A DNA stretch of 64,000 nt from Streptomyces sp. R302 (GCF_012927245.1 NZ_JABBGE010000004.1:372001-436000), one strand, 5' to 3'; counted from the stretch's first letter, positions 9,002-18,853 are shown. Made by a program: numbers and translations. Notes: generated by a model from the letters alone, not told the origin.

Positions 9002-9061
9002 ACGGCGATCATGGGCGCGCCCGGCGGCCCGCCGCGTCGGCCACCGGTCCACCGCCGTGCG

Positions 9062-9090
9062 ACCGAAGTATCGATCCGCGCGACTTCGGT
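9062..9090. promoter_or_regulatory. Inverted repeat ACCGAAGT-N13-ACTTCGGT
   Basis: Perfect 8-bp arms separated by 13 bp lie between the small membrane gene and the histidine kinase, 56 bases before the kinase start. The position suits a binding site for the cognate NarL-type response regulator; this is inference only. Confidence 0.4.
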
Positions 9091-9145
9091 AGCGGCCGGG
9101 CGCCGCGGCCCGGTGCGGCGGGCCCCGGCTGCGTACATTGCGGAT

Positions 9146-10357
9146 ATGACGCGAACGGACCGGCAGCGCTGGCTGCTCCCCTCCCACCTGGTCGCACCGG
9201 CCGGGACCGGGGGCGCCCGGCCGCGCCGTACCGTCCGCGACTGGGTCGTCGACACCCTGGTCTTCCTGCTCGCCGCCCTCTTCGGCCTCGTCGCCATCGA
9301 CACCAGCGCCCGCTACAACAGCGACCCCGTCAACCTGACGGACCAGATCGTCGGCGCCCTCGCCTGCTGCGCGCTCTGGCTGCGCCGCCGGTGGCCGGTG
9401 GGGCTCGCCGCCGTCCTCGCGGTCGTCGGCGCGCTCGTCCCGGCCGCCGCCGGGGCCATGCTCGCGAGCCTCTTCAGCGTCGCCGTCCGCCGCCCCTTCC
9501 GTGACCTCTCCTGGATCGTCGCGCTCGCCCTCGCGGGGGCCGTCGCCACCGTCTTCGTCCGGCCCGACCCCGAGACCGGCAGGCTCCTCGGGATCGTCCT
9601 CGGCGTCGCCCTCACCCTCCTCGCCATCGCCTGGGGCATGCTCGTGCGGGCCCGCCGCCAGCTCGTCGAGGCGCTGCGCGAGCGCGCCGAGCGCGCCGAG
9701 TCCGAGGCCGAGCTGCGGGCCGCGCAGGCCCAGCGGCTCGCCCGCGAGGCCATCGCCCGCGAGATGCACGACGTCCTCGCCCACCGGCTCACCCTGCTCA
9801 GCGTCCACGCCGGCGCCCTGGAGTTCCGCCCCGACGCCCCGCCCGAGCAGATCGCCCGCGCCGCCGGCGTCATCCGCGACAGCGCCCACGACGCCCTCCA
9901 GGACCTGCGCGAGATCATCGGCGTCCTGCGCGCCCCCGGCGAGGACGGCGGCGGCGACCGGCCGCAGCCCACCCTCGCCACCCTCGGCGAGCTCGTCGAC
10001 GAGTCCCGCGCGGCCGGGATGCGGGTCGTCCTCGACTCCTCCGTCGACGACCCCGGCGCCGTGCCCTCCGCCACCGGCCGCACCGTCTACCGCATCGCCC
10101 AGGAAGGGCTCACCAACGCCCGCAAGCACGCCCCCGGTACCGAGGTCACCGTCACCCTCAGCGGCCGGCCCGGCGCCGGGCTCACCGTCGAGGTCCGCAA
10201 CCCCGCCCCCGCCGGCGCCGTCCCGCACGTCCCCGGCTCCGGCCAGGGCCTCATCGGCCTCTCCGAGCGGGCCGCCCTGGCCGGCGGCCGCTTCGACCAC
10301 GGCCCCACCCCCGGTGGCGGCTTCGCCCTCACCGCCTGGCTACCGTGGCCCCCATGA
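9146..10357 (+). CDS. NarL-type sensor histidine kinase
   Basis: 403-aa membrane sensor. After a polar N-terminus come about four to five hydrophobic helices (residues 40-165), then a coiled-coil linker rich in RERAERAESEAEL. The HisKA_3 dimerisation/phosphoacceptor helix has its histidine in REMHDVLAHR, and a HATPase domain has AQEGLTNARKHAPG as N-box and GQGLIGLSERAALAGG as G-box. It autophosphorylates and passes phosphate to the response regulator encoded next, whose start overlaps its stop. The transmembrane portion has no recognisable ligand domain, so the signal is unknown. Confidence 0.88.
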   Translation: MTRTDRQRWLLPSHLVAPAGTGGARPRRTVRDWVVDTLVFLLAALFGLVAIDTSARYNSDPVNLTDQIVGALACCALWLRRRWPVGLAAVLAVVGALVPAAAGAMLASLFSVAVRRPFRDLSWIVALALAGAVATVFVRPDPETGRLLGIVLGVALTLLAIAWGMLVRARRQLVEALRERAERAESEAELRAAQAQRLAREAIAREMHDVLAHRLTLLSVHAGALEFRPDAPPEQIARAAGVIRDSAHDALQDLREIIGVLRAPGEDGGGDRPQPTLATLGELVDESRAAGMRVVLDSSVDDPGAVPSATGRTVYRIAQEGLTNARKHAPGTEVTVTLSGRPGAGLTVEVRNPAPAGAVPHVPGSGQGLIGLSERAALAGGRFDHGPTPGGGFALTAWLPWPP

Positions 10358-11040
10358 CCATCCGGCTCCTCGTCGTCGACGACGACCCCCTGGTCCGCGC
10401 GGGCCTCACCCTGATGCTCGGCGGCGCCCAGGGCATCGAGATCGTCGGCGAGGGCTCCGACGGGAGCGAGGTCCCCGACCTCGTCGCCCGGCTCGCCCCC
10501 GACGTCGTCCTCATGGACATCCGCATGCCGCACGTCGACGGGCTCACCGCCACCGAACGGCTCCGCGCCCGCCCCGGCGCCCCCGAGGTGATCGTCCTGA
10601 CCACCTTCCACGCCGACGAGCAGGTGCTGCGCGCCCTGCGGGCCGGCGCCGCCGGCTTCGTCCTCAAGGACACCGCGCCCGCCGAGATCGCCGGCGCCGT
10701 CCTGCGGGTCGCCGCAGGGGACCCCGTCCTCTCCCCGGCCGTCACCCGCCAGCTCATGAGCCACGTCGCCGGCGCGCCCGAGGCCCGGCCCCGGCGCGAC
10801 ATCGCCGCCGAGCGGCTCGCCGGGCTCGCCGACCGCGAGCGGGAGGTCGCCGTCGCCGTCGGACGCGGCGCCTCCAACGCGGAGATCGCGGACCGGCTGT
10901 ACATGAGCGTCCCCACGGTGAAGACGTACGTCTCCCGGCTGCTCGCCAGACTCGGCCTCAACAACCGGGTCCAGATCGCCCTGTTGGTCCACGACGCCGG
11001 TCTCCTCGATCACGACCCGCCGGAGAGTACCGGCGAGTAG
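10354..11040 (+). CDS. NarL/FixJ-family response regulator
   Basis: 228-aa DNA-binding response regulator paired with the upstream kinase (ATGA overlap). The receiver has the acidic pocket DDD near residue 9, the phosphoacceptor in VVLMDIRMP (about D54) and the conserved lysine in VLKDT. The C-terminal LuxR HTH includes LADREREVAVAVGRGASNAEIADRL and SVPTVKTYVSRLLARL. The inverted repeat upstream of the kinase is a candidate autoregulatory site. Targets are unknown. Confidence 0.9.
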   Translation: MTIRLLVVDDDPLVRAGLTLMLGGAQGIEIVGEGSDGSEVPDLVARLAPDVVLMDIRMPHVDGLTATERLRARPGAPEVIVLTTFHADEQVLRALRAGAAGFVLKDTAPAEIAGAVLRVAAGDPVLSPAVTRQLMSHVAGAPEARPRRDIAAERLAGLADREREVAVAVGRGASNAEIADRLYMSVPTVKTYVSRLLARLGLNNRVQIALLVHDAGLLDHDPPESTGE

Positions 11041-11050
11041 GGTGGCGCGG

Positions 11051-11467
11051 GTGACCGACATCGCCACCCTCGCCCTGGCCCGGGACATCCTGCGGGCCCA
11101 GCCCTTCAGCCGCCTCGTCGGCGCCGACGTCCGCGCCTTCGGCGACGGCGGCGCCACCCTCGAACTGCCGATCCGCGAGGACCTGCGCCAGCAGAACGGC
11201 TACGTCCACGGCGGAGTCCTCTCCTACGCCGCCGACAACGCGATCACCTTCGCCGCCGGCACCGTCCTCGGCGCGTCCGTCCTCACCGCCGGCTACTCCA
11301 TCGACTACGTCCGCCCCGCCACCGGCGTCACCCTGCGCGCCCGTGCCGAGGTCCTCCACTCCGGCCGCCGCCAGGCCGTCGTCCGCTGCGAACTCCTCGC
11401 CGTCGACGAAGAGGGCGACGAGACCCTGTGCGCCCTCGCCCAGGGCACCGTCCGCACGGTCGGCTAG
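11051..11467 (+). CDS. PaaI-family hotdog thioesterase
   Basis: 138-aa hotdog-fold protein of the PaaI/YigI type, which hydrolyses acyl- or aryl-CoA thioesters. The signature region QNGYVHGGVLSYAADNAITFAAG carries the HGG turn and the catalytic acidic residue on the central helix; YSIDYVRPATG forms the following strand. The GTG at 11051 has AGGGTGGCG upstream; another GTG nine bases earlier is possible. It lies 10 bases after the response regulator and may share its transcript. Its stop codon overlaps the stop of the convergent dehydrogenase gene in the shared sequence CTAG. Confidence 0.8.
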   Translation: MTDIATLALARDILRAQPFSRLVGADVRAFGDGGATLELPIREDLRQQNGYVHGGVLSYAADNAITFAAGTVLGASVLTAGYSIDYVRPATGVTLRARAEVLHSGRRQAVVRCELLAVDEEGDETLCALAQGTVRTVG

Positions 11468-12462
11468 CCCTCCGCCGACACCGCCGCCGGCCGGTTCTCC
11501 CGACGGGACCGCTCGCAGGCCTCCGCGACCCGCAGCGCGGCCAGCGCCTCGTGCCCGTCGCACGGGTTCGGGGCCTCGCCGCGCACCAGGCGCACGAAGG
11601 CGTCCAGCTCCGCCTCGTACGCCGGGGCGAAGCGCTCCAGGAAACCGGGCCACGGCTTGGGCGGGGGCGCGGGGGAGTGGGGTTCGAGCGAGGTGAGCGG
11701 GGTCCGCTCGTCCAGGCCGACCGCCAGCTGGTCGAGATCGCCCGCCAGCTCCATCCGCACGTCGTACCCGGCGCCGTTGCAGCGGGTCGCCGTCGCCGTC
11801 ACCAGGGTGCCGTCGTCCAGGGTGAACAGCGCGGCGGCCGTGTCCACGTCACCGGCCTCGCGGAACATCGCGGGGCCCGCGTCCCCGCCGCGCGCGTACA
11901 CCTCCACGACCTCCCGGCCGGTCACCCAGCGCACCATGTCGATGTCGTGGATCATGCAGTCCCGGAAGAGGCCGCCGGAGAGCGGCAGATACGCGGCGGG
12001 CGGCGGCTCCGGGTCCGAGCTGACCGTCCGCACCGTGTGCAGCCGCCCGAGCCGCCCCGTGCGGACGGCCTCCCGCGCGGCCCGGTAGCCCGCGTCGAAG
12101 CGGCGCATGAAGCCCAGCTGGAGCTCGGTGCCCGCCTCCGCGACCGCCGCGAGCGCGGCCAGGGTGCCCGGCACGTCCAGGGCGATCGGCTTCTCGCAGA
12201 AGACCGGCAGGCCCGCCCGCGCGGCCCGGGCGATCAGCTCCGCGTGCGCGGCCGTCGCCGAGGCGATCACCACCGCGTCCACGCCGGCGCCGAGCAGCGC
12301 CGCCGCGTCGGGCACGGCCTCGGCGTCCACGGCCGCGGCCACCGCCCGGGCCCGCGCCGCCTCGGCGTCGGCGACGACCAGCGAGCCGACCCCCGGGTGC
12401 CGGGCGAGCGCCCCCGCGTGGAAGCTCCCGATCCGGCCCGTACCGATCAGTCCGATGCGCAT
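11464..12462 (-). CDS. Gfo/Idh/MocA-family oxidoreductase (inositol dehydrogenase-like)
   Basis: 332-aa NAD(P)-dependent sugar/polyol dehydrogenase. The N-terminal Rossmann motif GLIGTGRIGSFHA starts at residue 4, EKPIALD near 95 holds the catalytic lysine, and the C-terminal domain has the DIDMVRW histidine/aspartate segment (GGLFRDCMIHDIDM). This arrangement is that of myo-inositol 2-dehydrogenases and relatives, but the true substrate is open. It diverges from a carbohydrate-type ABC uptake operon with a ROK kinase, which makes a joint role in catabolism of one sugar or polyol likely. Confidence 0.85.
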   Translation of the reverse strand: MRIGLIGTGRIGSFHAGALARHPGVGSLVVADAEAARARAVAAAVDAEAVPDAAALLGAGVDAVVIASATAAHAELIARAARAGLPVFCEKPIALDVPGTLAALAAVAEAGTELQLGFMRRFDAGYRAAREAVRTGRLGRLHTVRTVSSDPEPPPAAYLPLSGGLFRDCMIHDIDMVRWVTGREVVEVYARGGDAGPAMFREAGDVDTAAALFTLDDGTLVTATATRCNGAGYDVRMELAGDLDQLAVGLDERTPLTSLEPHSPAPPPKPWPGFLERFAPAYEAELDAFVRLVRGEAPNPCDGHEALAALRVAEACERSRRENRPAAVSAEG

Positions 12463-12623
12463 GGCCCCACCGTGGGCCGCCCCGCCGGGCGGTGTCAAGG
12501 CGGTCCCGCCGCTGGTCCGTACGTAGGTCCTGGCGGAGCGGGGTAGGCCCCCTGGCGAGCCGCGGTACCCGCATGACCGATACTGCAATGCACGCAGAAG
12601 GACACAAAGGAGGGCACGGCCTC

Positions 12624-13643
12624 GTGACCAGGCTTCGGACAGGAGGGGTACGCGCCGCGATCGGCGCCGTGCTCGCACTCGCGCTCACGGGAGCGCTCGC
12701 CGGGTGCAGCAGCACGGGCGGCAAGCGGGCCGAGGACGCCCGCAAGGCGGCCGCGGCCCAGGGCCGGGCGGCCGTGGACACCCCCCGCTGGACCTTCGCG
12801 ATGGTGACCCACTCGGGCGACGGGGACACCTTCTGGGACATCGTCCAGAACGGCGCCGAGCAGGCCGCCGCCAAGGACAACATCAACTTCCTGTACGCCC
12901 ACGACGACGAGGCGCAGCAGCAGGCGCAGCTGATCGACTCGTACGTCGCCAAGGGCGTCGACGGGCTGATCGTCACCCTCGCCAAGCCCGACGCCATGAA
13001 GGCCTCCGTGGAGAAGGCCGTCAAGGCCGGCATCCCGGTGATCACCGTGAACTCCGGCGCCGAGCAGTCCAAGGCCTTCGGCGCCCTCACCCACATCGGC
13101 CAGGACGAGACCGTCGCGGGCCAGGCCGTCGGCGAGGAGCTCACCCGGCGCGGGAAGAAGAAGGCCCTCTGCGTCCTGCACGAGCAGGGCAACGTCGGCC
13201 ACGAGCAGCGCTGCGCCGGCACGAAGGAGACCTTCGACGGCGAGCTGGTCAGCCTCTACGTCGACGGCACCAACATGCCCGACGTGAAGGCCTCCATCGA
13301 GGCCAAGCTCCAGTCCGACCAGGACGTCGACGCCGTCGTCACCCTCGGCGCCCCCTTCGCCGACGCCGCCGCCCAGGCCGCGAAGAGCGCCGTCAGCGAG
13401 GCCGAGATCGACACCTTCGACCTCAACGCCAAGGTCGCCGCCGCCCTGGAGGCCGGCACCCTCGGCTTCGCCGTCGACCAGCAGCCCTACCTCCAGGGGT
13501 ACGAGGCCGTCGACCTGCTCTGGCTCCACCGCTACAACGCCGACGTCCTCGGCGGCGGCAAGCCCGTCCTCACCGGACCGCAGATCATCACCCGGGACCA
13601 GGCCGGGAAACTGAAGCAGTACGCGGAGCGGGGGACCCGATGA
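12624..13643 (+). CDS. Sugar ABC transporter substrate-binding lipoprotein
   Basis: 339-aa periplasmic-binding-protein-1 type lipoprotein (RbsB/XylF-like). The signal peptide ends in a lipobox LAGC (about residues 27-30). The mature protein begins with the [18 protein letters not shown] strand and shows the two-lobe pattern of ribose-type binders ([32 protein letters not shown]). The GTG at 12624 is chosen because AAAGGAGG lies ten bases upstream; ATGs at 12573 and 12588 would put extra polar residues before the signal peptide. It is the first gene of a four- or five-gene operon with ATGA/GTGA overlaps. Confidence 0.88.
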   Translation: MTRLRTGGVRAAIGAVLALALTGALAGCSSTGGKRAEDARKAAAAQGRAAVDTPRWTFAMVTHSGDGDTFWDIVQNGAEQAAAKDNINFLYAHDDEAQQQAQLIDSYVAKGVDGLIVTLAKPDAMKASVEKAVKAGIPVITVNSGAEQSKAFGALTHIGQDETVAGQAVGEELTRRGKKKALCVLHEQGNVGHEQRCAGTKETFDGELVSLYVDGTNMPDVKASIEAKLQSDQDVDAVVTLGAPFADAAAQAAKSAVSEAEIDTFDLNAKVAAALEAGTLGFAVDQQPYLQGYEAVDLLWLHRYNADVLGGGKPVLTGPQIITRDQAGKLKQYAERGTR

Positions 13644-14704
13644 GCGCCACCGCGCCCCCGTCCGCGCCGGGCGACGGCCTCGACCACGTCGACGAACGCC
13701 TCCTGCGCACCACCCCGCTGAAGAAGCTCCTCGGCCGCCCCGAGCTGGGCTCGGTCGTCGGCGCGCTCGCCGTCTTCGTCTTCTTCGCGGTCGCCGCCGA
13801 CGGCTTCCTGCGCCCCGCCGGCCTCGGCACCGTCCTGTACGCGGCCTCCACCCTCGGCATCATGGCCGTGCCGGTCGCGCTGCTGATGATCGGCGGCGAG
13901 TTCGACCTCTCCGCCGGCGTCCTGGTCACCAGCTCCGCGCTGGTCTCCTCGATGTTCAGCTACCAGATGACGGCGAACGTCTGGGTCGGCGTCGGCGTCT
14001 CGCTGCTCGTCACCCTGGCCATCGGCGCCTTCAACGGCTTCATGCTGACCCGTACGAAACTGCCCAGCTTCATCATCACGCTCGGCACCTTCCTCATGCT
14101 CACGGGCCTGAACCTCGGCCTCACCAAGCTGATCACCGGCACCGTCTCCACCAAGTCGATCGCCGACATGGAGGGCTTCCCCTCCGCCCACTCCGTCTTC
14201 GCCTCGACCCTCACCGTCGGCGGCGTGGAGCTGAAGGTCACCATCCTGTGGTGGCTCGGCCTGGTGGCGGTCGCCACCTGGATCCTGCTCCGCACCCGCT
14301 TCGGCAACTGGATCTTCGCGGTCGGCGGCGGCGCCGACGCGGCCCGCGCGGTCGGCGTCCCGGTCTACCGGACCAAGATCGGCCTCTACCTGGGCGTCGC
14401 CTTCAGCGCCTGGATCGCCGGCCAGCACCTGCTCTTCTCCTTCGACGTCGTCCAGTCCGGCGAAGGAGTCGGCAACGAGCTGATCTACATCATCGCGGCC
14501 GTCATCGGCGGCTGCCTGATCACCGGCGGCTACGGCTCGGCCATCGGCTCCGCCGTCGGCGCCCTCATCTTCGGCATGACCAGCAAGGGCATCGTCTACG
14601 CCGAGTGGAACCCCGACTGGTTCAAGTTCTTCCTGGGCGCGATGCTGCTCCTCGCGACGCTCCTGAACGCCTGGATCCGCAAGCGCGTGGAGGCCACCAA
14701 GTGA
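13640..14704 (+). CDS. Sugar ABC transporter permease (RbsC-like)
   Basis: 354-aa integral membrane subunit of the BPD_transp_2 (ribose/branched) family with about ten helices. It shows the conserved [14 protein letters not shown] loop near residue 90 and the C-terminal [17 protein letters not shown] segment. The long polar N-terminus (about 40 residues) is typical of actinobacterial members. The start overlaps the binding-protein stop (ATGA). It forms the channel for import of the substrate captured by the upstream lipoprotein. Confidence 0.9.
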   Translation: MSATAPPSAPGDGLDHVDERLLRTTPLKKLLGRPELGSVVGALAVFVFFAVAADGFLRPAGLGTVLYAASTLGIMAVPVALLMIGGEFDLSAGVLVTSSALVSSMFSYQMTANVWVGVGVSLLVTLAIGAFNGFMLTRTKLPSFIITLGTFLMLTGLNLGLTKLITGTVSTKSIADMEGFPSAHSVFASTLTVGGVELKVTILWWLGLVAVATWILLRTRFGNWIFAVGGGADAARAVGVPVYRTKIGLYLGVAFSAWIAGQHLLFSFDVVQSGEGVGNELIYIIAAVIGGCLITGGYGSAIGSAVGALIFGMTSKGIVYAEWNPDWFKFFLGAMLLLATLLNAWIRKRVEATK

Positions 14705-15498
14705 CGGCACCGACGACGACCCCGCTGGTGGAGCTCGACGACGTCTCCAAGTACTACGGCAACATCCGCGCCCTCGAAGGGGTCTCCCTGGAGGTCGCGG
14801 CCGGCGAGATCACCTGCGTCCTCGGCGACAACGGCGCCGGCAAGTCCACCCTCATCAAGATCGTCGCCGGGCTCCACCGGCACGACGCCGGCACCTTCCG
14901 CGTCGAGGGCGAGGAGGTCACCCTCGCCAACCCGCGCGACGCCCTCGACCGGGGCATCGCCACCGTCTACCAGGACCTCGCCGTCGTCCCGCTCATGCCC
15001 GTCTGGCGGAACTTCTTCCTCGGCTCCGAGCCCACGAAGGGCAAGGGCCCCTTCAAACGGCTCGACGTCGAACGGATGCGGACCACCACCCGCGAGGCGC
15101 TGCTCCGCATGGGCATCGACCTGCGCGACGTCGACCAGCCCATCGGCACCCTCTCCGGCGGCGAACGCCAGTGCGTGGCCATCGCCCGCGCGGTCCACTT
15201 CGGCGCCAAGGTCCTCGTCCTCGACGAGCCGACCGCCGCCCTCGGCGTCAAGCAGTCCGGCGTCGTCCTGAAGTACGTGGCCGCCGCCCGCGACCAGGGC
15301 CTCGGCGTGGTCCTCATCACCCACAACCCCCACCACGCCTACCTCGTCGGCGACCGCTTCGTGCTGCTCAAGCGCGGTGTGATGGCCGCGAGCCACACCA
15401 AGGACTCGGTGACGCTCGACGAGTTGACCCGCCAGATGGCGGGCGGCAGCGAGCTCGACGACCTCCGCCACGAGCTGGAGCGGCCCGCCGGACCGTGA
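14701..15498 (+). CDS. Sugar ABC transporter ATP-binding protein
   Basis: 265-aa ATPase with a single nucleotide-binding domain, unlike the two-domain RbsA. Walker A is GDNGAGKST (about residue 44), the Q-loop region [16 protein letters not shown], the signature LSGGERQ and Walker [13 protein letters not shown], with TH in [11 protein letters not shown]. It starts with GTG overlapping the permease stop (GTGA). It energises uptake together with the two preceding genes; such single-domain ATPases probably act as homodimers. Confidence 0.9.
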   Translation: MTAPTTTPLVELDDVSKYYGNIRALEGVSLEVAAGEITCVLGDNGAGKSTLIKIVAGLHRHDAGTFRVEGEEVTLANPRDALDRGIATVYQDLAVVPLMPVWRNFFLGSEPTKGKGPFKRLDVERMRTTTREALLRMGIDLRDVDQPIGTLSGGERQCVAIARAVHFGAKVLVLDEPTAALGVKQSGVVLKYVAAARDQGLGVVLITHNPHHAYLVGDRFVLLKRGVMAASHTKDSVTLDELTRQMAGGSELDDLRHELERPAGP

Positions 15499-15554
15499 CC
15501 CGCCCCGGGCTTCATCACGCGGACCCGACGTCCCTCCTGGCAGAATCGACCCCG

Positions 15555-16721
15555 ATGAGTACCTACCGTGACCCCGCCGCCCGGAGCGGTGTCCTGCGGA
15601 CCGTCGGGACCCGCGAGCGGCGCTCCCACCTGTCGGCGCCCCGGGTGCCGACGGTGGGCATCGACATCGGCGGGACCAAGGTGATGGCGGGCGTCGTCGA
15701 CGCCGACGGCACCATCCTGGAGAAGATCCGCACCGAGACCCCCGACAAGTCCAAGAGCCCCAAGGTCGTCGAGGACACCATCGTCGAGCTGGTCCTGGAC
15801 CTCTCCGACCGGCACGACGTGCACGCCGTCGGCATCGGCGCGGCCGGCTGGGTCGACGCCGACCGGGCCCGCGTCCTCTTCGCCCCCCACCTCGCCTGGC
15901 GCAACGAACCCCTCCGCGACGCCCTCCAGGACCGGCTCGCCGTCCCCGTCATGGTGGACAACGACGCCAACACCGCCGCCTGGGCCGAATGGCGCTTCGG
16001 CGCCGGACGCGGCGAGGACCACCTCGTCATGATCACCCTCGGTACGGGGATCGGCGGCGCCATCCTGGAGGACGGCAAGGTCAAGCGGGGCAAGTTCGGC
16101 GTCGCCGGCGAGTTCGGCCACATGCAGGTCGTGCCCGGCGGCCACCGCTGCCCCTGCGGGAACCGCGGCTGCTGGGAGCAGTACAGCTCCGGCAACGCCC
16201 TGGTCCGCGAGGCCCGCGAGCTGGCCGCCGCCGACTCCCCGGTGGCGTACAACATCATCGAGCGGGTCAAGGGCAGCGTCCCCGACATCACCGGCCCCCT
16301 CATCACCGAGCTGGCCCGCGAGGGCGACGCCATGTGCGTCGAGCTGTTCCAGGACATCGGGCAGTGGCTCGGCGTCGGCATCGCCAACCTCGCCGCCGCC
16401 CTCGACCCCTCCTGCTTCGTCATCGGCGGCGGCGTCTCCGCCGCCGACGACCTGCTCATCGGCCCCGCCCGGGAGGCCTTCCGCCGCCACCTCACCGGCC
16501 GCGGCTACCGCCCCGAGGCCCGGATCACCCGCGCCCAGCTCGGCCCCGAGGCCGGCATGGTCGGCGCCGCCGACCTCTCCCGGCTCGTCGCCCGCCGCTT
16601 CCGCCGCGCCAACCGGCGCCGGGTGGAGCGCTACGAGCGGTACGAGCGCTACGCGCAGGCCTTCCGCGCCGGCACCCACGGACGCGGCACCCCCCGCACC
16701 CCCGAGGACCCCGGCTCATGA
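15555..16721 (+). CDS. ROK-family sugar kinase (glucokinase-like)
   Basis: 388-aa ROK protein without an N-terminal HTH, hence a kinase rather than a repressor. The ATP-binding GIDIGGTKVMAG begins near residue 36, VDNDANTAAWAEW holds the catalytic aspartate near 140, and ITLGTGIGGA is the second phosphate loop. The zinc-binding CPCGNRGCWEQY lies near 196. A 35-residue arginine-rich N-terminal extension precedes the fold. It follows the ABC genes by 56 bases and probably phosphorylates the imported sugar. The C-terminal tail is basic and tyrosine-rich (RYERYERYAQ), a feature without known role. Confidence 0.88.
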   Translation: MSTYRDPAARSGVLRTVGTRERRSHLSAPRVPTVGIDIGGTKVMAGVVDADGTILEKIRTETPDKSKSPKVVEDTIVELVLDLSDRHDVHAVGIGAAGWVDADRARVLFAPHLAWRNEPLRDALQDRLAVPVMVDNDANTAAWAEWRFGAGRGEDHLVMITLGTGIGGAILEDGKVKRGKFGVAGEFGHMQVVPGGHRCPCGNRGCWEQYSSGNALVREARELAAADSPVAYNIIERVKGSVPDITGPLITELAREGDAMCVELFQDIGQWLGVGIANLAAALDPSCFVIGGGVSAADDLLIGPAREAFRRHLTGRGYRPEARITRAQLGPEAGMVGAADLSRLVARRFRRANRRRVERYERYERYAQAFRAGTHGRGTPRTPEDPGS

Positions 16722-17320
16722 CCGTGCACCCCCAGCCGCCGAGCCCGCCCGAGGAGCGGCTCCCGGAGGAGCGCCAGGACCGGCCGCGACTGCCGGAGGA
16801 GCGGGGGCGGATGCTGCGCCGCCGCTGGCTGACGGCGGTCATCATCGTGCTGCTCGTCGGCATCCCCGCCGGCTATCTGCTGATCTCCGCCGGGCAGAGC
16901 CGGGAGAGCGGCATCGACAAGGAACGCGAGTCCTCCGTCGTCGGCCTCCAGGACAACTGGCCCTCGCTGATGAAGCGCCGCGTCTTCGAGGTGCCCGTCC
17001 CGGCCGGCGCCTCCGGCGTCGCCTACTACGAGACCAGCAACTGGAAGACCAGCCGGCTGTACGTGCAGTTCACCACCACGGCGACCGGCCTCGACACCTT
17101 CCTCGCCGAGTCCGGAACCGGCCGCTCCGTGCTCACCCCGGGCCGGATCACCGTCTCCGACCGGGACGCCGACATCGTCGGCTGGAGCTTCCCCGACGGC
17201 CTGAGCTGGTCGGGCACCACCGTCGACCGCGAGGACCCCCGCCCGTCCACCGACCTCACCGTCGACCTCACGGACCCGGCCTTCCCCCGCGTCTTCGCCG
17301 TCTCCACCACCAGCCCCTGA
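16718..17320 (+). CDS. Membrane-anchored protein of unknown function
   Basis: 200-aa protein not assigned to a family. A proline/glutamate-rich cytoplasmic N-terminus (PPEERLPEERQDRPRLPEERG) is followed by one membrane helix (about residues 40-60) and an extracytoplasmic domain of about 140 residues with mixed strand-like segments. Its ATG overlaps the ROK kinase stop region, so it is the last gene of the sugar operon by position. No enzymatic motif is visible. It may be an accessory surface protein, but nothing in the sequence proves a link to transport. Confidence 0.7.
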   Translation: MTVHPQPPSPPEERLPEERQDRPRLPEERGRMLRRRWLTAVIIVLLVGIPAGYLLISAGQSRESGIDKERESSVVGLQDNWPSLMKRRVFEVPVPAGASGVAYYETSNWKTSRLYVQFTTTATGLDTFLAESGTGRSVLTPGRITVSDRDADIVGWSFPDGLSWSGTTVDREDPRPSTDLTVDLTDPAFPRVFAVSTTSP

Positions 17321-17347
17321 CCGGCGCCGCCCCCGCGACGGGTCACA

Positions 17348-18772
17348 ATGGACCCCATGAACAGCTCCCCCCGTCCCACCGCCGCCGACGACTTCACGCA
17401 GCACGCCGGCGCCACCCCGGCGCTCCCCGCCGTCGACTCCTTCGACGCGCTCGGGCTGCCCGCCGCGGTACGGGAGCTGCTCACCGCCCAGGGCGTCGTC
17501 ACCCCCTTCCCGATCCAGGCCGCGACGCTGCCGAACGCCCTCGCCGGGCGCGACGTCCTCGGCCGCGGCAGGACCGGCTCCGGCAAGACCCTCGCCTTCG
17601 GGCTCCCGCTCCTCGTGCGCCTCGCCGGACGCCGGGCCGAGGCCCGCAAGCCCCGGGCGCTGGTCCTCGTGCCCACCCGCGAGCTGGCCCAGCAGGTCAC
17701 CGACGCGCTCGCCCCGTTCGCGGCGGCGCTGGGGCTGCGCCTCGCCACCGTCGTCGGCGGCATGTCCATCGGACGGCAGGCGACCGCGCTGCGCGACGGC
17801 GCCGAGGTCGTGATCGCCACCCCCGGCCGCCTCCTCGACCTCGTCGAACGCAAGGACGCCCGGCTCGACCGGGTCGAGATCACCGTCCTCGACGAGGCCG
17901 ACCAGATGGCCGACCTGGGCTTCACCGACCAGGTCACCGCCCTCCTCGACCTGGTGCGCGAAGGCGGCCAGCGGCTGCTGTTCTCCGCCACCCTCGACCG
18001 GAACGTCGACCTCCTCGTCGACCGCTACCTGAACGACCCGGTCGTCCACGCGGCCGACCCCTCGGCCGCCACCGTCGACGGCATGGACCACCACGTCCTC
18101 CAGGTGCACGGCCCCGACAAGTTCGCCACCGCCACCGAGATCGCCGCCCGCGACGGCCGCACGATCATGTTCCTCGCCACCAAGGCGTCCGTCGACCGCT
18201 TCACCGCCCACCTGCGCGGCAGCGGCGTCCGGGCCGCCGCCCTGCACGGCGACAAGTCGCAGCCGCTGCGCACCCGCACCCTGGAGCGGTTCCGCACCGG
18301 CGAGGTCACCGTCCTCGTCGCCACCAACGTCGCCGCGCGCGGCATCCACGTCGACGAGATCGACCTCGTCGTGAACGTCGACCCGCCCGCCGACCACAAG
18401 GACTACCTCCACCGCGGCGGCCGCACCGCCCGCGCCGGCGGCTCCGGCACCGTCGTCACCCTCGTCCTGCCCGACCAGCGCAAGGACGTCCTGCGCCTCA
18501 TGGCCGACGCCGGACTGCGGCCCGAGGTCACCCAGGTCCGCTCCGGCGAGGCCCGGCTCAGCCGCCTCACCGGAGCCAAGGCCCCCACCGGCGTCCCCGT
18601 CGACGGCGCCGCCCCCAGCGCCGAGCGTCCCAAGCGCGGCGGCGCCCAGTTCCGGGGCATGGGCACCACCCCCGGCAAGCCCGGCCGCGCCAAGAACGAA
18701 TCCCGCCGCTCGGCCGAGGAGCGCAAGCTCGCCGAGGCCCGCAGGGCCGCCCGCGTCCGCCGCGGCCGCTGA
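17348..18772 (+). CDS. DEAD-box RNA helicase
   Basis: 474-aa ATP-dependent RNA helicase. Motifs in order: Q-motif (FDALGL...TPFPIQ), I (GRTGSGKT, about residue 76), Ia (PTRELAQQ), Ib (TPGR), II (DEAD, about 180), III (SAT), IV, V (VAARGIHVDEIDLV) and VI (HRGGRTARAG). The C-terminal tail from about residue 410 is basic and glycine-rich (KPGRAKNESRRSAEERK), suited to RNA binding. Motif V has ARGIH where ARGID is usual. The first ATG is used; an ATG nine bases on is equally possible. It likely acts in ribosome assembly or RNA turnover, as for RhlE/CsdA-type relatives. Confidence 0.93.
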   Translation: MDPMNSSPRPTAADDFTQHAGATPALPAVDSFDALGLPAAVRELLTAQGVVTPFPIQAATLPNALAGRDVLGRGRTGSGKTLAFGLPLLVRLAGRRAEARKPRALVLVPTRELAQQVTDALAPFAAALGLRLATVVGGMSIGRQATALRDGAEVVIATPGRLLDLVERKDARLDRVEITVLDEADQMADLGFTDQVTALLDLVREGGQRLLFSATLDRNVDLLVDRYLNDPVVHAADPSAATVDGMDHHVLQVHGPDKFATATEIAARDGRTIMFLATKASVDRFTAHLRGSGVRAAALHGDKSQPLRTRTLERFRTGEVTVLVATNVAARGIHVDEIDLVVNVDPPADHKDYLHRGGRTARAGGSGTVVTLVLPDQRKDVLRLMADAGLRPEVTQVRSGEARLSRLTGAKAPTGVPVDGAAPSAERPKRGGAQFRGMGTTPGKPGRAKNESRRSAEERKLAEARRAARVRRGR

Positions 18773-18782
18773 CCCCGTCCCG

Positions 18783-18826
18783 GGCGGAAGCCGCGTCACA
18801 CACGACTTCCGTCCCGCCGGAAAGCG
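18783..18826. terminator. Hairpin between convergent helicase and MFS genes
   Basis: GGCGGAAG and CTTCCG-T-CC can pair across a loop, and a shorter alternative stem TTCCG-N6-CGGAA overlaps it. The position between convergent genes fits a bidirectional terminator. No T-tract is present. Confidence 0.35.
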
Positions 18827-18827
18827 G

Positions 18828-18853
18828 TCAGTCGGTGAGGTCAGTCGGTGAGG
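18828..18853. repeat. 13-bp tandem duplication spanning the MFS stop codon
   Basis: TCAGTCGGTGAGG occurs twice head to tail (18828-18840 and 18841-18853). On the minus strand the inner copy encodes the last residues (LTD) and the TGA of the MFS gene, and the second copy provides an identical stop just beyond. It looks like a recent slippage duplication without effect on the protein. Confidence 0.8.
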
